Position numbers and translations under genes: made by a program. The notes beneath the pieces are model-generated. The model saw nothing but the letters and a program-made list of their open reading frames with translations. It was not told where the DNA came from and did not search any database. Below are positions 30,739-39,341 of a stretch of 64,000 nucleotides of DNA, piece after piece (within the stretch, counting starts at the first letter, position 1; every line of letters starts with the position of its first letter). Source of the stretch: Streptomyces plumbidurans (lineage in GTDB: Bacteria > Actinomycetota > Actinomycetes > Streptomycetales > Streptomycetaceae); assembly GCF_019857225.1 (NCBI RefSeq), contig NZ_JAFJSY010000002.1:186001-250000 (forward strand), in the 5' to 3' direction.

Positions 30739-31275
30739 ATGACGGTCGACGGTGATCTGCGGCAGGCGAAACAACCGGTCAGCGGCGCTCTGGCGGGGCC
30801 GTACGGCCATCCCTTCCATCCGATGCTGGTCACCGTGCCGATCGGGGCCTGGGTGTGCAGCCTGGTCTTCGACATCGCCTCGAAGATCGTCGCCCGGCCG
30901 GGGTTTTTGACCCACGGCTCCGCCTGGCTGATCGCGATCGGCGTGCTCGGCGCGCTGGCCGCGGCCTGCGCCGGCTTCCTCGACCTGTTCGCCATCCCCA
31001 CCGGGACACCGGCGTTCCGCACCGGACTGGTGCACATGACCCTGAACCTCGCCGTGACCGCCGCGTACGCGGCCGGTTTCGCCTGGCGCCAGGGCGGCGG
31101 CTACGCGGGAGGGCAGAGCGTCGGCAGCGGGCAGCTGGCGCTCTCCGCCGCCGCCCTGGCCCTCCTCGGCTTCTCCGGGTACCTCGGCGGCAAGCTCGCC
31201 TACCGCTACGGCGTGCGGGTGGCCGCCGAGTCCGTACAGGCCGAGGGATACCGCAGCACCCGTACGACGACCTGA
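30739..31275 (+). CDS. DUF2231 family membrane protein
   Basis: Integral membrane protein (178 aa) of the DUF2231 family, typically four helices. The family opening PYGHPFHPMLVTVPIGAW is clear, followed by LIAIGVLGALAAACAGFLDL, GLVHMTLNLAVTAAYAAGF and LSAAALALLGFSGYLGGKL. GCGAGGTGACGC precedes the ATG at 30739. DUF2231 proteins often travel with heme or molybdenum redox proteins, which fits the xdhC and molybdopterin-fold genes that follow. Divergent from the Cys-rich regulator, probably its target. Confidence 0.85.
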   Translation: MTVDGDLRQAKQPVSGALAGPYGHPFHPMLVTVPIGAWVCSLVFDIASKIVARPGFLTHGSAWLIAIGVLGALAAACAGFLDLFAIPTGTPAFRTGLVHMTLNLAVTAAYAAGFAWRQGGGYAGGQSVGSGQLALSAAALALLGFSGYLGGKLAYRYGVRVAAESVQAEGYRSTRTTT

Positions 31276-31298
31276 CCGGAACCACTGGAGGCCGACCC

Positions 31299-31718
31299 AT
31301 GGACATCGCCGCTCTCGTCGCCTGGATCGTCACCGCTCTCGGCGGATTCGTCCTGCTCGGCCGCTGGCTCGGCGGCGGTGGACTGCGTCAGCAGCAGGCC
31401 GGGACCACGCGCTTCCCGGCGCCGGTCGTCTTCGGGCACTTCCTGCTGGCCGCGGCGGGACTGGTGGTCTGGATCATCTATCTCGTCGCCGACAAGGACG
31501 CCCTGGCCTGGACGAGTTTCGTGCTGCTCGTCGTCGTCGCCCTGCTCGGCTTCACCCTGTTCGCCCGCTGGATCCCCGTGCAACGCACGACACCGGCAAA
31601 CGCCGAGTCCACCCCCGCCGAGCGGCATCTGCCGGTCCCCGTCGTCGCCGCCCACGGCCTGCTCGGCGCCACCACCCTCGTACTGGTGCTGCTCGCCGCC
31701 CTCGGGGTCGGCAGCTGA
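31299..31718 (+). CDS. Small membrane protein, 139 aa
   Basis: Four-helix membrane protein of unknown function. Segments: ALVAWIVTALGGFVLLGRWL, VVFGHFLLAAAGLVVWIIYLV, TSFVLLVVVALLGFTLFARWI and VAAHGLLGATTLVLVLLAALG. Histidines in the second and fourth helices (FGHFL, AAHGLL) could ligate heme. It starts 23 nt after the DUF2231 stop behind CTGGAG, so both belong to one operon. A hairpin follows at 31723. Confidence 0.8.
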   Translation: MDIAALVAWIVTALGGFVLLGRWLGGGGLRQQQAGTTRFPAPVVFGHFLLAAAGLVVWIIYLVADKDALAWTSFVLLVVVALLGFTLFARWIPVQRTTPANAESTPAERHLPVPVVAAHGLLGATTLVLVLLAALGVGS

Positions 31719-31722
31719 GGGC

Positions 31723-31743
31723 GCGCCCGTCGCAGGCGGGCGC
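31723..31743 (+). terminator. Hairpin ending the DUF2231 operon
   Basis: GCGCCCG (31723-31729) and CGGGCGC (31737-31743) form a 7-bp perfect stem with a 7-nt loop, just after the stop at 31718. Confidence 0.6.
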
Positions 31744-31807
31744 GGGACCGTATGTCGTGGCTGGTCGCGCGGTTCCCCGTGCTCGCTAGGGCGCCTAGGG
31801 TCGAAGC

Positions 31808-32764
31808 ATGAGGGAACTGGCGGACACGGCACGGCAGTGGGCGGCGCACGGCCGCGGTACGGCGGTCCTCGCGCGGCCCGTCACCGAGCGGGGCTTCGGG
31901 CCCCGGCACCCGGCCGACGCCCTGCTCATCGACGCGGACGGGACCTGTCACGGCACCCTCTACCAGGGCGCCTTCGACCGGCAGTTGGCCGAGCAGGCGG
32001 CCCTGCTCGCGCCCGGACACACCGCCCGCGTGTGCCCGGTGGCCGTCCACGACGACGGGGTGAGCGAGGCGGGGCTGACCTGCGGCGGACAGGCCGAGGT
32101 CCTGCTGCAGCCGCTGCTCGCCGTCCCGCCCCGCTGGTGGGAGCTGCTCGCCGCGGGCGCCGACGCCGCCCTGATCACCTGGCTCGACGAGCGGCGCGTC
32201 CACGCCGTCAGCACCGTCGTGACCACGGGCCCGGAGCCGGACGACGCGGATCTGCCACCGCAGGCCGCCGCCCGCGCCCGTGACCTGCTCGCCCGTCATC
32301 GTGCGGGGCGCGAGGTGCAGGCCACCGACGCCGGGCTCGTCCTGATCGAGGCCTGTCCCTGCGTCCCCCACCTCGTGATCGTGGGCGGCGGCGAACTCGC
32401 CGAACTGCTCGTCGCCCAGGCCTCCCTGCTGGGCTGGCAGGCCACGGTCACAGCGGCCGCGAAGGACGCCGCCGAGCTGCTCGCCGAACGCCCCGCGGCC
32501 GCCTGTCTGGTCCTGCTCAGCCATGAGCCCGACGTCGACGTGCCCACACTCCGCGCGGCGCTGACCGCGGGCACCGCCTATGTGGGTGCTCTGGGATCGC
32601 GCCATACGCAGGAGCGTCGCGCCGCCGGACTGGTCGAGGCGGGCCTCGGCGAGGAGCTGCTCTCGCGCATCCACGGCCCGATCGGCCTGGACATCGGCGC
32701 CCGTACCCCGGCGGAGACCGCCATGGCCATCTGCGCGGAGGTCCTGACCTCGCTGGTGCGCTGA
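31808..32764 (+). CDS. XdhC family protein
   Basis: XdhC/CoxI family (318 aa), the chaperones that mature molybdenum hydroxylases such as xanthine dehydrogenase. The N-terminal domain contains LTCGGQAEVLLQPL, a family hallmark, and the C-terminal Rossmann domain begins LVIVGGGELAELLVAQASLLGW and ends GLDIGARTPAETAMAICAEV. The hydroxylase itself is not in the window. The adjacent molybdopterin-fold gene may be unrelated. A standalone XdhC may also act on imported enzyme subunits encoded elsewhere. Confidence 0.9.
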   Translation: MRELADTARQWAAHGRGTAVLARPVTERGFGPRHPADALLIDADGTCHGTLYQGAFDRQLAEQAALLAPGHTARVCPVAVHDDGVSEAGLTCGGQAEVLLQPLLAVPPRWWELLAAGADAALITWLDERRVHAVSTVVTTGPEPDDADLPPQAAARARDLLARHRAGREVQATDAGLVLIEACPCVPHLVIVGGGELAELLVAQASLLGWQATVTAAAKDAAELLAERPAAACLVLLSHEPDVDVPTLRAALTAGTAYVGALGSRHTQERRAAGLVEAGLGEELLSRIHGPIGLDIGARTPAETAMAICAEVLTSLVR

Positions 32765-32888
32765 CGGCAAATGCAAGGCACTGATCCGCTGCCGCGTCGC
32801 ACAAGCGTGGTCACACTCTCATTTTGGCGTGCATGTGCGTTTGCTGGAAGTGGCCTGCCGGGTACGGTCTTGCGGGAGGTGGTAGCCC

Positions 32889-33356
32889 GTGAGCCAGACC
32901 CTGACGCCGCCGGTCGCCGAGTTCGCCCTGAGCGGTGACCTCGCCCGCCCCGCCCGGCTGACCGTGCCCGATCTGCTCGGCTGGCCGCAGCACGAGGTGC
33001 GGGTCGCCTTCGAGTGCCGCACCAGCGGGGTGCAGCACCACAGCTTCGCCGGGCCGCTCCTGTACGACGTGCTGTCCGACGCGGGGCCCGGCTTCGATCC
33101 CCTCCGGCGCAAGGACCGGCTGCGTTTCCTGATCGCGATCACCGGCACGGACGGCCACCACGCCCTGCTGTCCTGGGCCGAGATCGACCCCGACTTCGCC
33201 CACGCTCCGGTGCTGCTGGCCACGAGCATCGACGACACCCCGCTCGACCTGGCCGGCTCCCAGCTGGTGCTGCCCCAGGACCGGTGCGGGGCCCGCTACA
33301 TCAGCGGGATCAGGGCGATCCGGGTCGACGGGGGGTACGCGCGCTCCGAGGGGTGA
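32889..33356 (+). CDS. Molybdopterin-dependent oxidoreductase-fold protein
   Basis: 155-aa protein of the sulfite-oxidase-type molybdopterin-binding fold in short form. It starts at GTG 32889 after GGGAGG. Typical stretches: FALSGDLARPARLTVPDLLGWP, VAFECRTSGVQHHSFAGPLLYDVL, and GARYISGIRAIRVDGG. The cysteine in FECRTSG stands where sulfite-oxidase-like proteins hold the Mo-ligating Cys, but the domain is much shorter than the full enzyme (about 155 against 300 or more residues). It may be a small relative that does not bind the full cofactor. Confidence 0.8.
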   Translation: MSQTLTPPVAEFALSGDLARPARLTVPDLLGWPQHEVRVAFECRTSGVQHHSFAGPLLYDVLSDAGPGFDPLRRKDRLRFLIAITGTDGHHALLSWAEIDPDFAHAPVLLATSIDDTPLDLAGSQLVLPQDRCGARYISGIRAIRVDGGYARSEG

Positions 33357-33429
33357 GCCACACCCGCTGACGGTGCGTACGGTGTTGACGGTGCGGACGA
33401 GTAGCCCGCCGGGACGCAGCACACGACCG

Positions 33430-33903
33430 TCACAACTGACCGGCGGACGCGGCGGATTCGGCGGCCCCGGCGGTCCAGGTGATGCGCGGCGGCACCACCC
33501 GGGCGCACAGCGGGTGGCCGCGGTCGTCGGTCAGCGCGAGCCGCCCGGTCAACTGCCCGTCGCGCACGGCGGCTTCGAGCACGTCGGTGGGTACCGCGTC
33601 GAGCACCAGCTTGGCCCGCCGGAACATGGTGAAGGCACCGGAGCCGTCCACCGAGCCCCACGACAGATAGACGAAGCGATTTCCCGGACGCCCTTGAACA
33701 AAGGGCCCCTTGACGTCCGTACCGGTGACCGTGCACTCAAGCGTCCAGCTCGCACGGGCGGCGTCGCCGGGCTGCGGGTCGAGCAGCTCGGCCGGCCGGT
33801 CCCGGCGCTGCACGGCCACATGGACGTTCGCGTACGACGGGATGCCGTCGTCGGGCCCGCACGCGCGGCCGGGCAGGTCCACGCCGTCGATTCGGATGCG
33901 CAC
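33430..33903 (-). CDS. DUF5990 family protein
   Basis: Streptomycete DUF5990-type protein (157 aa) of unknown function. It begins RIRIDGVDLPGRACGPDDG and carries YANVHVAVQRRDRPAELLDP, GPFVQGRPGNRFVYLSWG and LCARVVPPRITWT. Start GTG 33903 gives the usual length; TTG 33915 is possible. No signal or membrane segment. It is convergent with the molybdopterin-fold gene and divergent from the Met/His-rich membrane protein. FVYLSWG resembles a beta-barrel ligand-binding core but no role is known. Confidence 0.8.
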   Translation of the reverse strand: MRIRIDGVDLPGRACGPDDGIPSYANVHVAVQRRDRPAELLDPQPGDAARASWTLECTVTGTDVKGPFVQGRPGNRFVYLSWGSVDGSGAFTMFRRAKLVLDAVPTDVLEAAVRDGQLTGRLALTDDRGHPLCARVVPPRITWTAGAAESAASAGQL

Positions 33904-34020
33904 CTCGGACGTCAACCCCTCACCGCCTCGGCCGCCGGCTCTGTCGGTCCCCAGTGTGCACCCGCGGGCGCGGGCAGCCGCCGGGCGGGGCGGTCCGCGG
34001 GCGTGGCAGGATCGGGCGCC

Positions 34021-34737
34021 ATGACAGCGGCTCCTTCGGTACGCGCGCTGCGCGCGGCGGTGTTCGCCGCGCTGTGCGTGCTGCTCGCCGCCGGGGGCCA
34101 CGCCCTGGCGACCGGCACGGCGCCGCCCGTCTGGACGCAGGCAGCCGGGTTCGTGCCGGTCTTCGTGGCCGGGTTCCTGCTGGGCGGCCGGGAGCGGTCG
34201 TTGGCCGCCATCGGCGCGGCGACGCTCACGGCCCAGGGCGGACTGCACCTCGGTTTCGACGCCGTACACCCGCACACCGGAATGCTCATGGGCGGGGCGC
34301 ACGGCATGCACGGGATGCAGGGCATGCACGGGATGCCTGGGACGGCTCCCGTACATGTCACGGCCGCCCTGCACGGGATGGCCGCCATGCCCGGGATGAG
34401 CGCCCTGCCCGGGATGGCCGCCCTGCACGGCATGCACATGGCCCACGCCCACGCCCTGACACCGCACGCCACGATCGCCCATGTCGCGGCGGCCGTGGTG
34501 CTGACGGGGTGGCTGCGGCGCGGGGAGGCCGCGGTGTGGTCGCTGCTGCGCCGGGCCGTCGCGCTCGTGCCCGGTCTCGCGGCCTGGTGGCAGGTGTGCG
34601 CCGGGACGTGGCGGGTGCCGGCCGCGCCGGACCCCGTACGCCCGGGCGTCGAGGGCGTGCGGCCGCTGCGGCGGCTGTTGCTGAGGCACGTGGTGCAGCG
34701 GCGCGGTCCGCCGCACGGGATGTCGTACGCGAACTGA
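34021..34737 (+). CDS. Met/His-rich membrane protein, probably copper-related
   Basis: 238-aa membrane protein with three to four helices (VFAALCVLLAAGGHALA, AAGFVPVFVAGFLLGG, and ATIAHVAAAVVLTGWL after the loop). Between helices lies a striking Met/His repeat: HGMHGMQGMHGMPG, then LHGMAAMPGM, LPGMAALHGMHMAHAHAL. Such MxxH/HGM repeats bind Cu(I) in copper chaperones and porters. It is followed 37 nt later by a YcnI-family gene, itself a copper-protein family, so a copper acquisition or delivery pair is likely. The precise mechanism is inference. Confidence 0.82.
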   Translation: MTAAPSVRALRAAVFAALCVLLAAGGHALATGTAPPVWTQAAGFVPVFVAGFLLGGRERSLAAIGAATLTAQGGLHLGFDAVHPHTGMLMGGAHGMHGMQGMHGMPGTAPVHVTAALHGMAAMPGMSALPGMAALHGMHMAHAHALTPHATIAHVAAAVVLTGWLRRGEAAVWSLLRRAVALVPGLAAWWQVCAGTWRVPAAPDPVRPGVEGVRPLRRLLLRHVVQRRGPPHGMSYAN

Positions 34738-34774
34738 CCGACATCCCTTTTCCAGTACGGAGATCCACCCAGTC

Positions 34775-35509
34775 ATGTCCATCGCACGCACCGACCTCGG
34801 CCGTGCCGGGGCCGTCACCGCCCTGGCCGCGGCCGGAGTCCTGGCCGCCGCGGGCATCGCCTCCGCGCATGTCACCGTCCACCCCGACAGCTACGCCAAG
34901 GGCGCCACGGACGGCGTCCTGAGCTTCCGCGTCCCCAACGAGGAGGACACGGCGAACACCACCAAGGTGCAGGTCTTCCTGCCCACCGACCACCCCGTCC
35001 TCGGGGTGCTCGTCTCGCCGCCGCAGGACGGCTGGACGGCCAAGGTCACGAACACCAAGCTGAAGAAGCCGGTCAAGACCGACGACGGCACCATCACCGA
35101 CGCCGTCTCCGAGATCACCTGGACCGGCGGCAAGATCGGTCCGGGGCAGTACCAGGACTTCAATGTCGCCTTCGGTCAACTGCCGGACGACACCGGCCAG
35201 TTGGCCTTCAAGACGCTGCAGACCTACTCCGACGGCAAGACCGTCCGCTGGATCGAGCAGGCGCAGGCCGGCCAGGAGGAGCCGGAGAACCCGGCACCGG
35301 TCCTCAAGCTGACCGCGAAGGCGGCCGGCGACGACAGCGCACCGGCCGCCCCGGCGAAGGAGTCCAAGGCGGCCGGCAGCACCGACTCGGCCTCCTCCGA
35401 CGGCACCGCCCGCGGCCTCGGCATCGCCGGGCTCGTCGTGGGCGTGCTGGGTCTCGCGGCGGCGGCGTTCGCGCTCCTGCGCAACGGCCGCTCCCAGAAG
35501 GCCTCCTGA
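34775..35509 (+). CDS. YcnI-like (DUF1775) copper-associated exported protein
   Basis: YcnI/DUF1775 protein of 244 aa. Signal peptide to about residue 32 (AVTALAAAGVLAAAGIASA), mature N-terminus HVTVHPDSY, whose first histidine is the copper ligand of the family. The beta-sandwich domain follows (VPNEEDTANTTKVQVFLP, GWTAKVTNTKL, ITWTGGKIGPGQYQDFNV), then a Ser/Ala/Lys-rich stalk and a C-terminal membrane anchor (IAGLVVGVLGLAAAAFALL). It is thus displayed on the cell surface. The Met/His-rich membrane gene upstream supports a copper function. Confidence 0.92.
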   Translation: MSIARTDLGRAGAVTALAAAGVLAAAGIASAHVTVHPDSYAKGATDGVLSFRVPNEEDTANTTKVQVFLPTDHPVLGVLVSPPQDGWTAKVTNTKLKKPVKTDDGTITDAVSEITWTGGKIGPGQYQDFNVAFGQLPDDTGQLAFKTLQTYSDGKTVRWIEQAQAGQEEPENPAPVLKLTAKAAGDDSAPAAPAKESKAAGSTDSASSDGTARGLGIAGLVVGVLGLAAAAFALLRNGRSQKAS

Positions 35510-35521
35510 CCGCGGCGGCGC

Positions 35522-38500
35522 TCACCGCCGCAGCCCGCGTACCACTCCCGCCGCGACGGCGGCCGCGCTCAGCCCGGCCCCGGCCAGGGCCAGTGTCCTG
35601 GCGCGCCGTCCCGGCGGGGTGGGCCGCGCACCCGGACCCACGGCGTACGCGCTGCCGTGCGCGCCCCTGGGCAGCCCCGAGGCCAGCAACTCGGCCAGGT
35701 GGACTCCCTCGTGGCCGCCGCTGTCGAACTCGTGGACCTGGGTACGGCAGCTGAAGCCGTCGGCGAGGAGGACGGTGCCCGCGTCCTCCTCGCGCAGCCG
35801 GGGCAGCAGCACCCGCTCCGCGCAGGCCTCGCTGACCTCCAGATGGCCGCGCTCGAAGCCGAAGTTCCCGGCCAGGCCGCAGCACCCGGACTCCAGTTGC
35901 TCGGCGTCGACGCCGGCTCGCTTCAGCAGTTCCTGATCGGCGTTCCAGCCGAGCACCGCGTGCTGATGGCAGTGCACCTGGGCCAGCGCCCGCGCCGAAC
36001 GGTCCGGCACCTGCGGCGGCTCGTAGCCGGGGGAGTGCTCGGTGAGCAGCTCCGCGAGCGTCACCGTCTGCTCGGCCAGCCTGCGCACGTCGCGGTCGCC
36101 GGGGAAGAGGTCGCCCATGTCCGAGCGGAACACGGTGGTGCAGCTCGGTTCGAGCCCCACCACCAGGCCGCCCGCCCGCACATGCCCGGCGAGATGGCGC
36201 ACGGTCCTGCTCAACACCCGTTCCGCGACGTCCAGTTGGCCGGTGGAGAGCCAGGTGAGACCGCAGCACAGCGGTTCCTGCGGCAGCTCGACCCGCCAGC
36301 CCGCGTGTTCAAGGACCTCCACGGCGGCGCGTCCGACGTGCGGGTGGAAGAAGTTGGTGAAGGTGTCCGGCCACAGCAGGACGCTGCCGCGGGACCCGTC
36401 GCCGTAGGTCTCACGGCGTCCGGCGAACCACTGCTGCAGCGTCTGCTCGGCGAACAGCGGCACCTCGCGGTCCTCGACGCCCGCGAGCGCGCGGGCCGCC
36501 CTCGACAGCGGCGGGGTGTGCGTGAGGGTGTTGACGAGCGGGCCGAGTCGGGAGCGGCCGACGGCCTGGGCGAGAAGCGGCAGCCAGCCCATGGAGAAGT
36601 CGGAACGGGGCCTGCGCCAGGGCCGTCCCTCGTAGTGGTGGGAGAGGAACTCCGCCTTGTAGGTGGCCATGTCGACATCGGCCGGGCAGTCCTTCTTGCA
36701 CCCCTTGCAGGACAGGCACAGATCGAGCGCGTCGCGCACCGCCTCGGACCGCCAGCCGTCCCGCACCGCGCTGTCACCGTGCCCGTCGAGCATCTCGAAC
36801 AGCAGCCGGGCCCGCCCGCGCGTGGAGTCCTCCTCCTCGCGCGTCACCTGGTACGAGGGGCACATCACCGAACCGCCGTCCGTGGTGAGCTGCCGGCACT
36901 TGCCCACGCCCACGCACCGGTTGGCGGCCTCGGCGAACGACCCGCCGTCGTCGGGGAACTGGAAATGCAGGTCACGCGGAGCGTAGGGGGCCCAGTCGCC
37001 GCCCAGGCGCAGATTCTCGTCCAGCCGGTAGGGCGCCACGACCTTGCCCGGGTTCATCCGGTCCAGCGGGTCGAAGACCGCCTTCAACCGCCCGAAGGCC
37101 TCGACGAGTTCGTCCCCGAACATGCGCGGCAGCAGCTCGCCCCGGCTCTGCCCGTCCCCGTGCTCACCGGAGAAGGACCCGCCGAACTCGGCGACCAGGT
37201 CCGCCGCCCGCTCCATGAACCGCCGGTAGGCGCTCACCCCGTCGGCCGTGTACAGGTCGAAGGGGATACGGGTGTGCACACAGCCCTGCCCGAAGTGGCC
37301 GTAGAGGCTGGGCCCGGTGTCGTCGAGGTACCCGAACTCCTCGTACAGCTTGCGCAGTCGGCGCAGATAGGCGCCGAGTCTCTCCGGTGCCACCGCCGAG
37401 TCCTCCCAGCCCTCGAAGGTGTCGGCGTGCTGTGGGATGTGCGCGGTGGCGCCGAGTCCGGCCTCGCGCACCTGCCACAACTCGTCCTCGTGGGCGGGCT
37501 CGTCGAGGAAGGCGACCTCGGCGTCGTGCTCGGACTCGCGCAGGCCCGCCAGCATCCGGTGCGCCCGCTCGTCGGACTCGTCGAGGGTGTCCCCGCCGAA
37601 CTGCACCATCAAAAAGGCGTTCCCCGCGGGCATCTGCTCGCGCGCCTTGGGGTTGAGCCCCTTGATCCGCTCGTCCCGCAGCAGCCGCGCGTCGAGACCC
37701 TCCAGCGCGATCGGCTCGTACGGCAGGATCGCCGGTACGGCGTCGGCGGCCACCGCGATCTCGGGGAACCCGAGGACCACGAGCGTCCGCTCCTTCACCA
37801 CGGGCACCAGCTCCAGCTCCGCCCGCAACACGGTGACCAGCGTCGACTCGCTGCCGACGAGGAGGCCCGCGACGTCGAAGCCGTGCTCCGGCAGCAGCGA
37901 GTCCAGGTTGTAGCCGGAGACCCGGCGCGGGATGTCGGGGTAGCGGCGGCGCACCTCGTCGCCGTAGCGGTCCCTCAGGGCGCGCAACTGCCGGTAGAGC
38001 GCGGCCCGCAGGTCGCCCTGCCGCTCGATCTCGGCGTACTCCTCGTCGCTGGTCTCACCGCACCAGAAGCGGGTGCCGTCGTAGAGCAGCACCTCCAGGC
38101 GGGCGATGTTGTCGACGACCTTGCCGTGCGCCTGGGCGGTGGCGCCGCAGGAGTTGTTGCCGATCATGCCGCCGATGCAGCAGTTGGCGTGCGTGGCGGG
38201 CTCGGGGCCGTAGCGCAGGCCGGTCGGCGCGAGCTGCCGGTTGAGCTCGTCGAGGACGATGCCGGGCTGGACGACACAGGTGCGGGCCTGTGCGTCCACG
38301 GACTCGACGCGGTGGCAGTACTTCGACCAGTCGATCACCACGCCCGCGTTGGTGCACTGCCCGGCCAGGCTGGTCCCGCCGCCGCGCGAGAGGACGGGCA
38401 CGTCGTGCTCGCGCGCCACGGCCACCGCCTCCGCTGCCGCCTCGGGGGTGCGGGGCACGACCACGCCGATCGGGGTCTGCCGGAAGTTCGAGGCGTCGGT

Positions 38501-38641
38501 GGAGTACGCGGCCCGGCTCCCGGCGTCGAAACGGATCTCGCCGTCGACCCGTTCGCGCAGCGCGGCCTCCAGGCGCGCCACGTCCACGGGGGGCGCCGTT
38601 CCGCCCCGGACGACGGGTTCGGGCAGATCCAGCGCACCCAT
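35522..38641 (-). CDS. FAD-linked oxidase fused to Fe-S (GlpC-like) domain
   Basis: Large flavin/iron-sulfur oxidoreductase (1,039 aa), a GlcD-like FAD half fused to a GlpC-like ferredoxin/CCG half, as in many D-lactate or 2-hydroxyacid dehydrogenases. FAD half: VLSRGGGTSLAGQCTNAGVV and GMIGNNSCGA; mid-part FSGEHGDGQSRGELLP. Ferredoxin cysteines: NRCVGVGKCRQL with CPSY, and CLSCKGCKKDCPAD. CCG-type domains follow: EPLCCGLTW and ESGCCGLAGNFGFE. A C-terminal hydrophobic tail could attach it to the membrane. The start ATG 38641 follows GGAGAG. The MarR gene lies just upstream on the same strand. Confidence 0.92.
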   Translation of the reverse strand: MGALDLPEPVVRGGTAPPVDVARLEAALRERVDGEIRFDAGSRAAYSTDASNFRQTPIGVVVPRTPEAAAEAVAVAREHDVPVLSRGGGTSLAGQCTNAGVVIDWSKYCHRVESVDAQARTCVVQPGIVLDELNRQLAPTGLRYGPEPATHANCCIGGMIGNNSCGATAQAHGKVVDNIARLEVLLYDGTRFWCGETSDEEYAEIERQGDLRAALYRQLRALRDRYGDEVRRRYPDIPRRVSGYNLDSLLPEHGFDVAGLLVGSESTLVTVLRAELELVPVVKERTLVVLGFPEIAVAADAVPAILPYEPIALEGLDARLLRDERIKGLNPKAREQMPAGNAFLMVQFGGDTLDESDERAHRMLAGLRESEHDAEVAFLDEPAHEDELWQVREAGLGATAHIPQHADTFEGWEDSAVAPERLGAYLRRLRKLYEEFGYLDDTGPSLYGHFGQGCVHTRIPFDLYTADGVSAYRRFMERAADLVAEFGGSFSGEHGDGQSRGELLPRMFGDELVEAFGRLKAVFDPLDRMNPGKVVAPYRLDENLRLGGDWAPYAPRDLHFQFPDDGGSFAEAANRCVGVGKCRQLTTDGGSVMCPSYQVTREEEDSTRGRARLLFEMLDGHGDSAVRDGWRSEAVRDALDLCLSCKGCKKDCPADVDMATYKAEFLSHHYEGRPWRRPRSDFSMGWLPLLAQAVGRSRLGPLVNTLTHTPPLSRAARALAGVEDREVPLFAEQTLQQWFAGRRETYGDGSRGSVLLWPDTFTNFFHPHVGRAAVEVLEHAGWRVELPQEPLCCGLTWLSTGQLDVAERVLSRTVRHLAGHVRAGGLVVGLEPSCTTVFRSDMGDLFPGDRDVRRLAEQTVTLAELLTEHSPGYEPPQVPDRSARALAQVHCHQHAVLGWNADQELLKRAGVDAEQLESGCCGLAGNFGFERGHLEVSEACAERVLLPRLREEDAGTVLLADGFSCRTQVHEFDSGGHEGVHLAELLASGLPRGAHGSAYAVGPGARPTPPGRRARTLALAGAGLSAAAVAAGVVRGLRR

Positions 38642-38723
38642 GGAGCTCTCCTTCGGTCGCCGACGCGGCAAGGGCAGGGGAGCGCCGGGTACCCAGGTGC
38701 GCGAGGGGCATCCGCCCGGTCGG

Positions 38724-39224
38724 CTACGGCGCCCCGGACTCCTCGGCGAGCTCCGGCAGCAGGCCACACATCGCCTCGTGCTGGTCCGGGCCCATGACGC
38801 GGGACAGGGCCCCGGTGACCGTCGTGGCGAGCGTGCCGGAGGCCTCCTCCAGGAGGCGGCGGGCCTTGTCGGTGAGGGCGACCTCGATGCCGCGCCGGTC
38901 GCCGCAGACCGACTTCCGGTTGACCAGGCCGGCGTGCTGCAGGCAGGCGATCTGGTAGGTGAGCCGGGTCTTGGGGCGGCCGAGGAGCTCCGCGACGCGG
39001 GTCATGCGCAGACCTTCGGGCTGCTCGGCGAGCAGGCACAGGATCAGGAACTCGTCGTGCGAGACGTCCATCCGGTCCTTGACGACGGAGCGCAGCTCCT
39101 GCTCCACCGCGCCCATGGCCGCGAGCAGCACCATCCACGCCCGCAGCTCCTTGGGCAGCAGTCCGGCGCCCTGCGCGGACGGGCATTCGGGCAGCTCGGC
39201 GGGGTGCTCCTCGGGGTCGGCCAT
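38724..39224 (-). CDS. MarR family regulator
   Basis: MarR-type winged-helix repressor (166 aa from ATG 39224). DNA-binding core MTRVAELLGRPKTRLTYQIACLQHAGLVNRK with the wing DRRGIEVALTDKARRLL. The gene faces the YceI gene across 117 bp that contain three copies of a TCCA-TTTGGA palindrome, and reads toward the FAD/Fe-S oxidase 82 nt downstream. It likely represses itself and YceI; whether it also controls the oxidase is open. Ligand unknown. Confidence 0.92.
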   Translation of the reverse strand: MADPEEHPAELPECPSAQGAGLLPKELRAWMVLLAAMGAVEQELRSVVKDRMDVSHDEFLILCLLAEQPEGLRMTRVAELLGRPKTRLTYQIACLQHAGLVNRKSVCGDRRGIEVALTDKARRLLEEASGTLATTVTGALSRVMGPDQHEAMCGLLPELAEESGAP

Positions 39225-39243
39225 GGTGTCGAGTGTAACGGTC

Positions 39244-39312
39244 GTCCATTTTTGGACGAGACGGTTGTCCAGATTTGGATAACGGGCTAGCGTGTGGTCA
39301 TCCAAATTTGAA
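39244..39312. promoter_or_regulatory. Three MarR-type palindromes in the MarR/YceI divergent region
   Basis: GTCCA-TTTT-TGGAC at 39244-39257 is a perfect inverted repeat; TCCAGATTTGGA at 39268-39279 and TCCAAATTTGAA at 39301-39312 are close variants. They cover the spacer between the two divergent starts and are the probable operators of the MarR protein. Confidence 0.72.
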
Positions 39313-39341
39313 CCATCCGCTCGGACCCCCTGGAGAAGACC

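Noticed and set aside
35657..38797. 1,046-codon plus-strand frame opposite the FAD/Fe-S oxidase
   Set aside because: Antisense shadow; the minus-strand frame has all FAD and Fe-S motifs.
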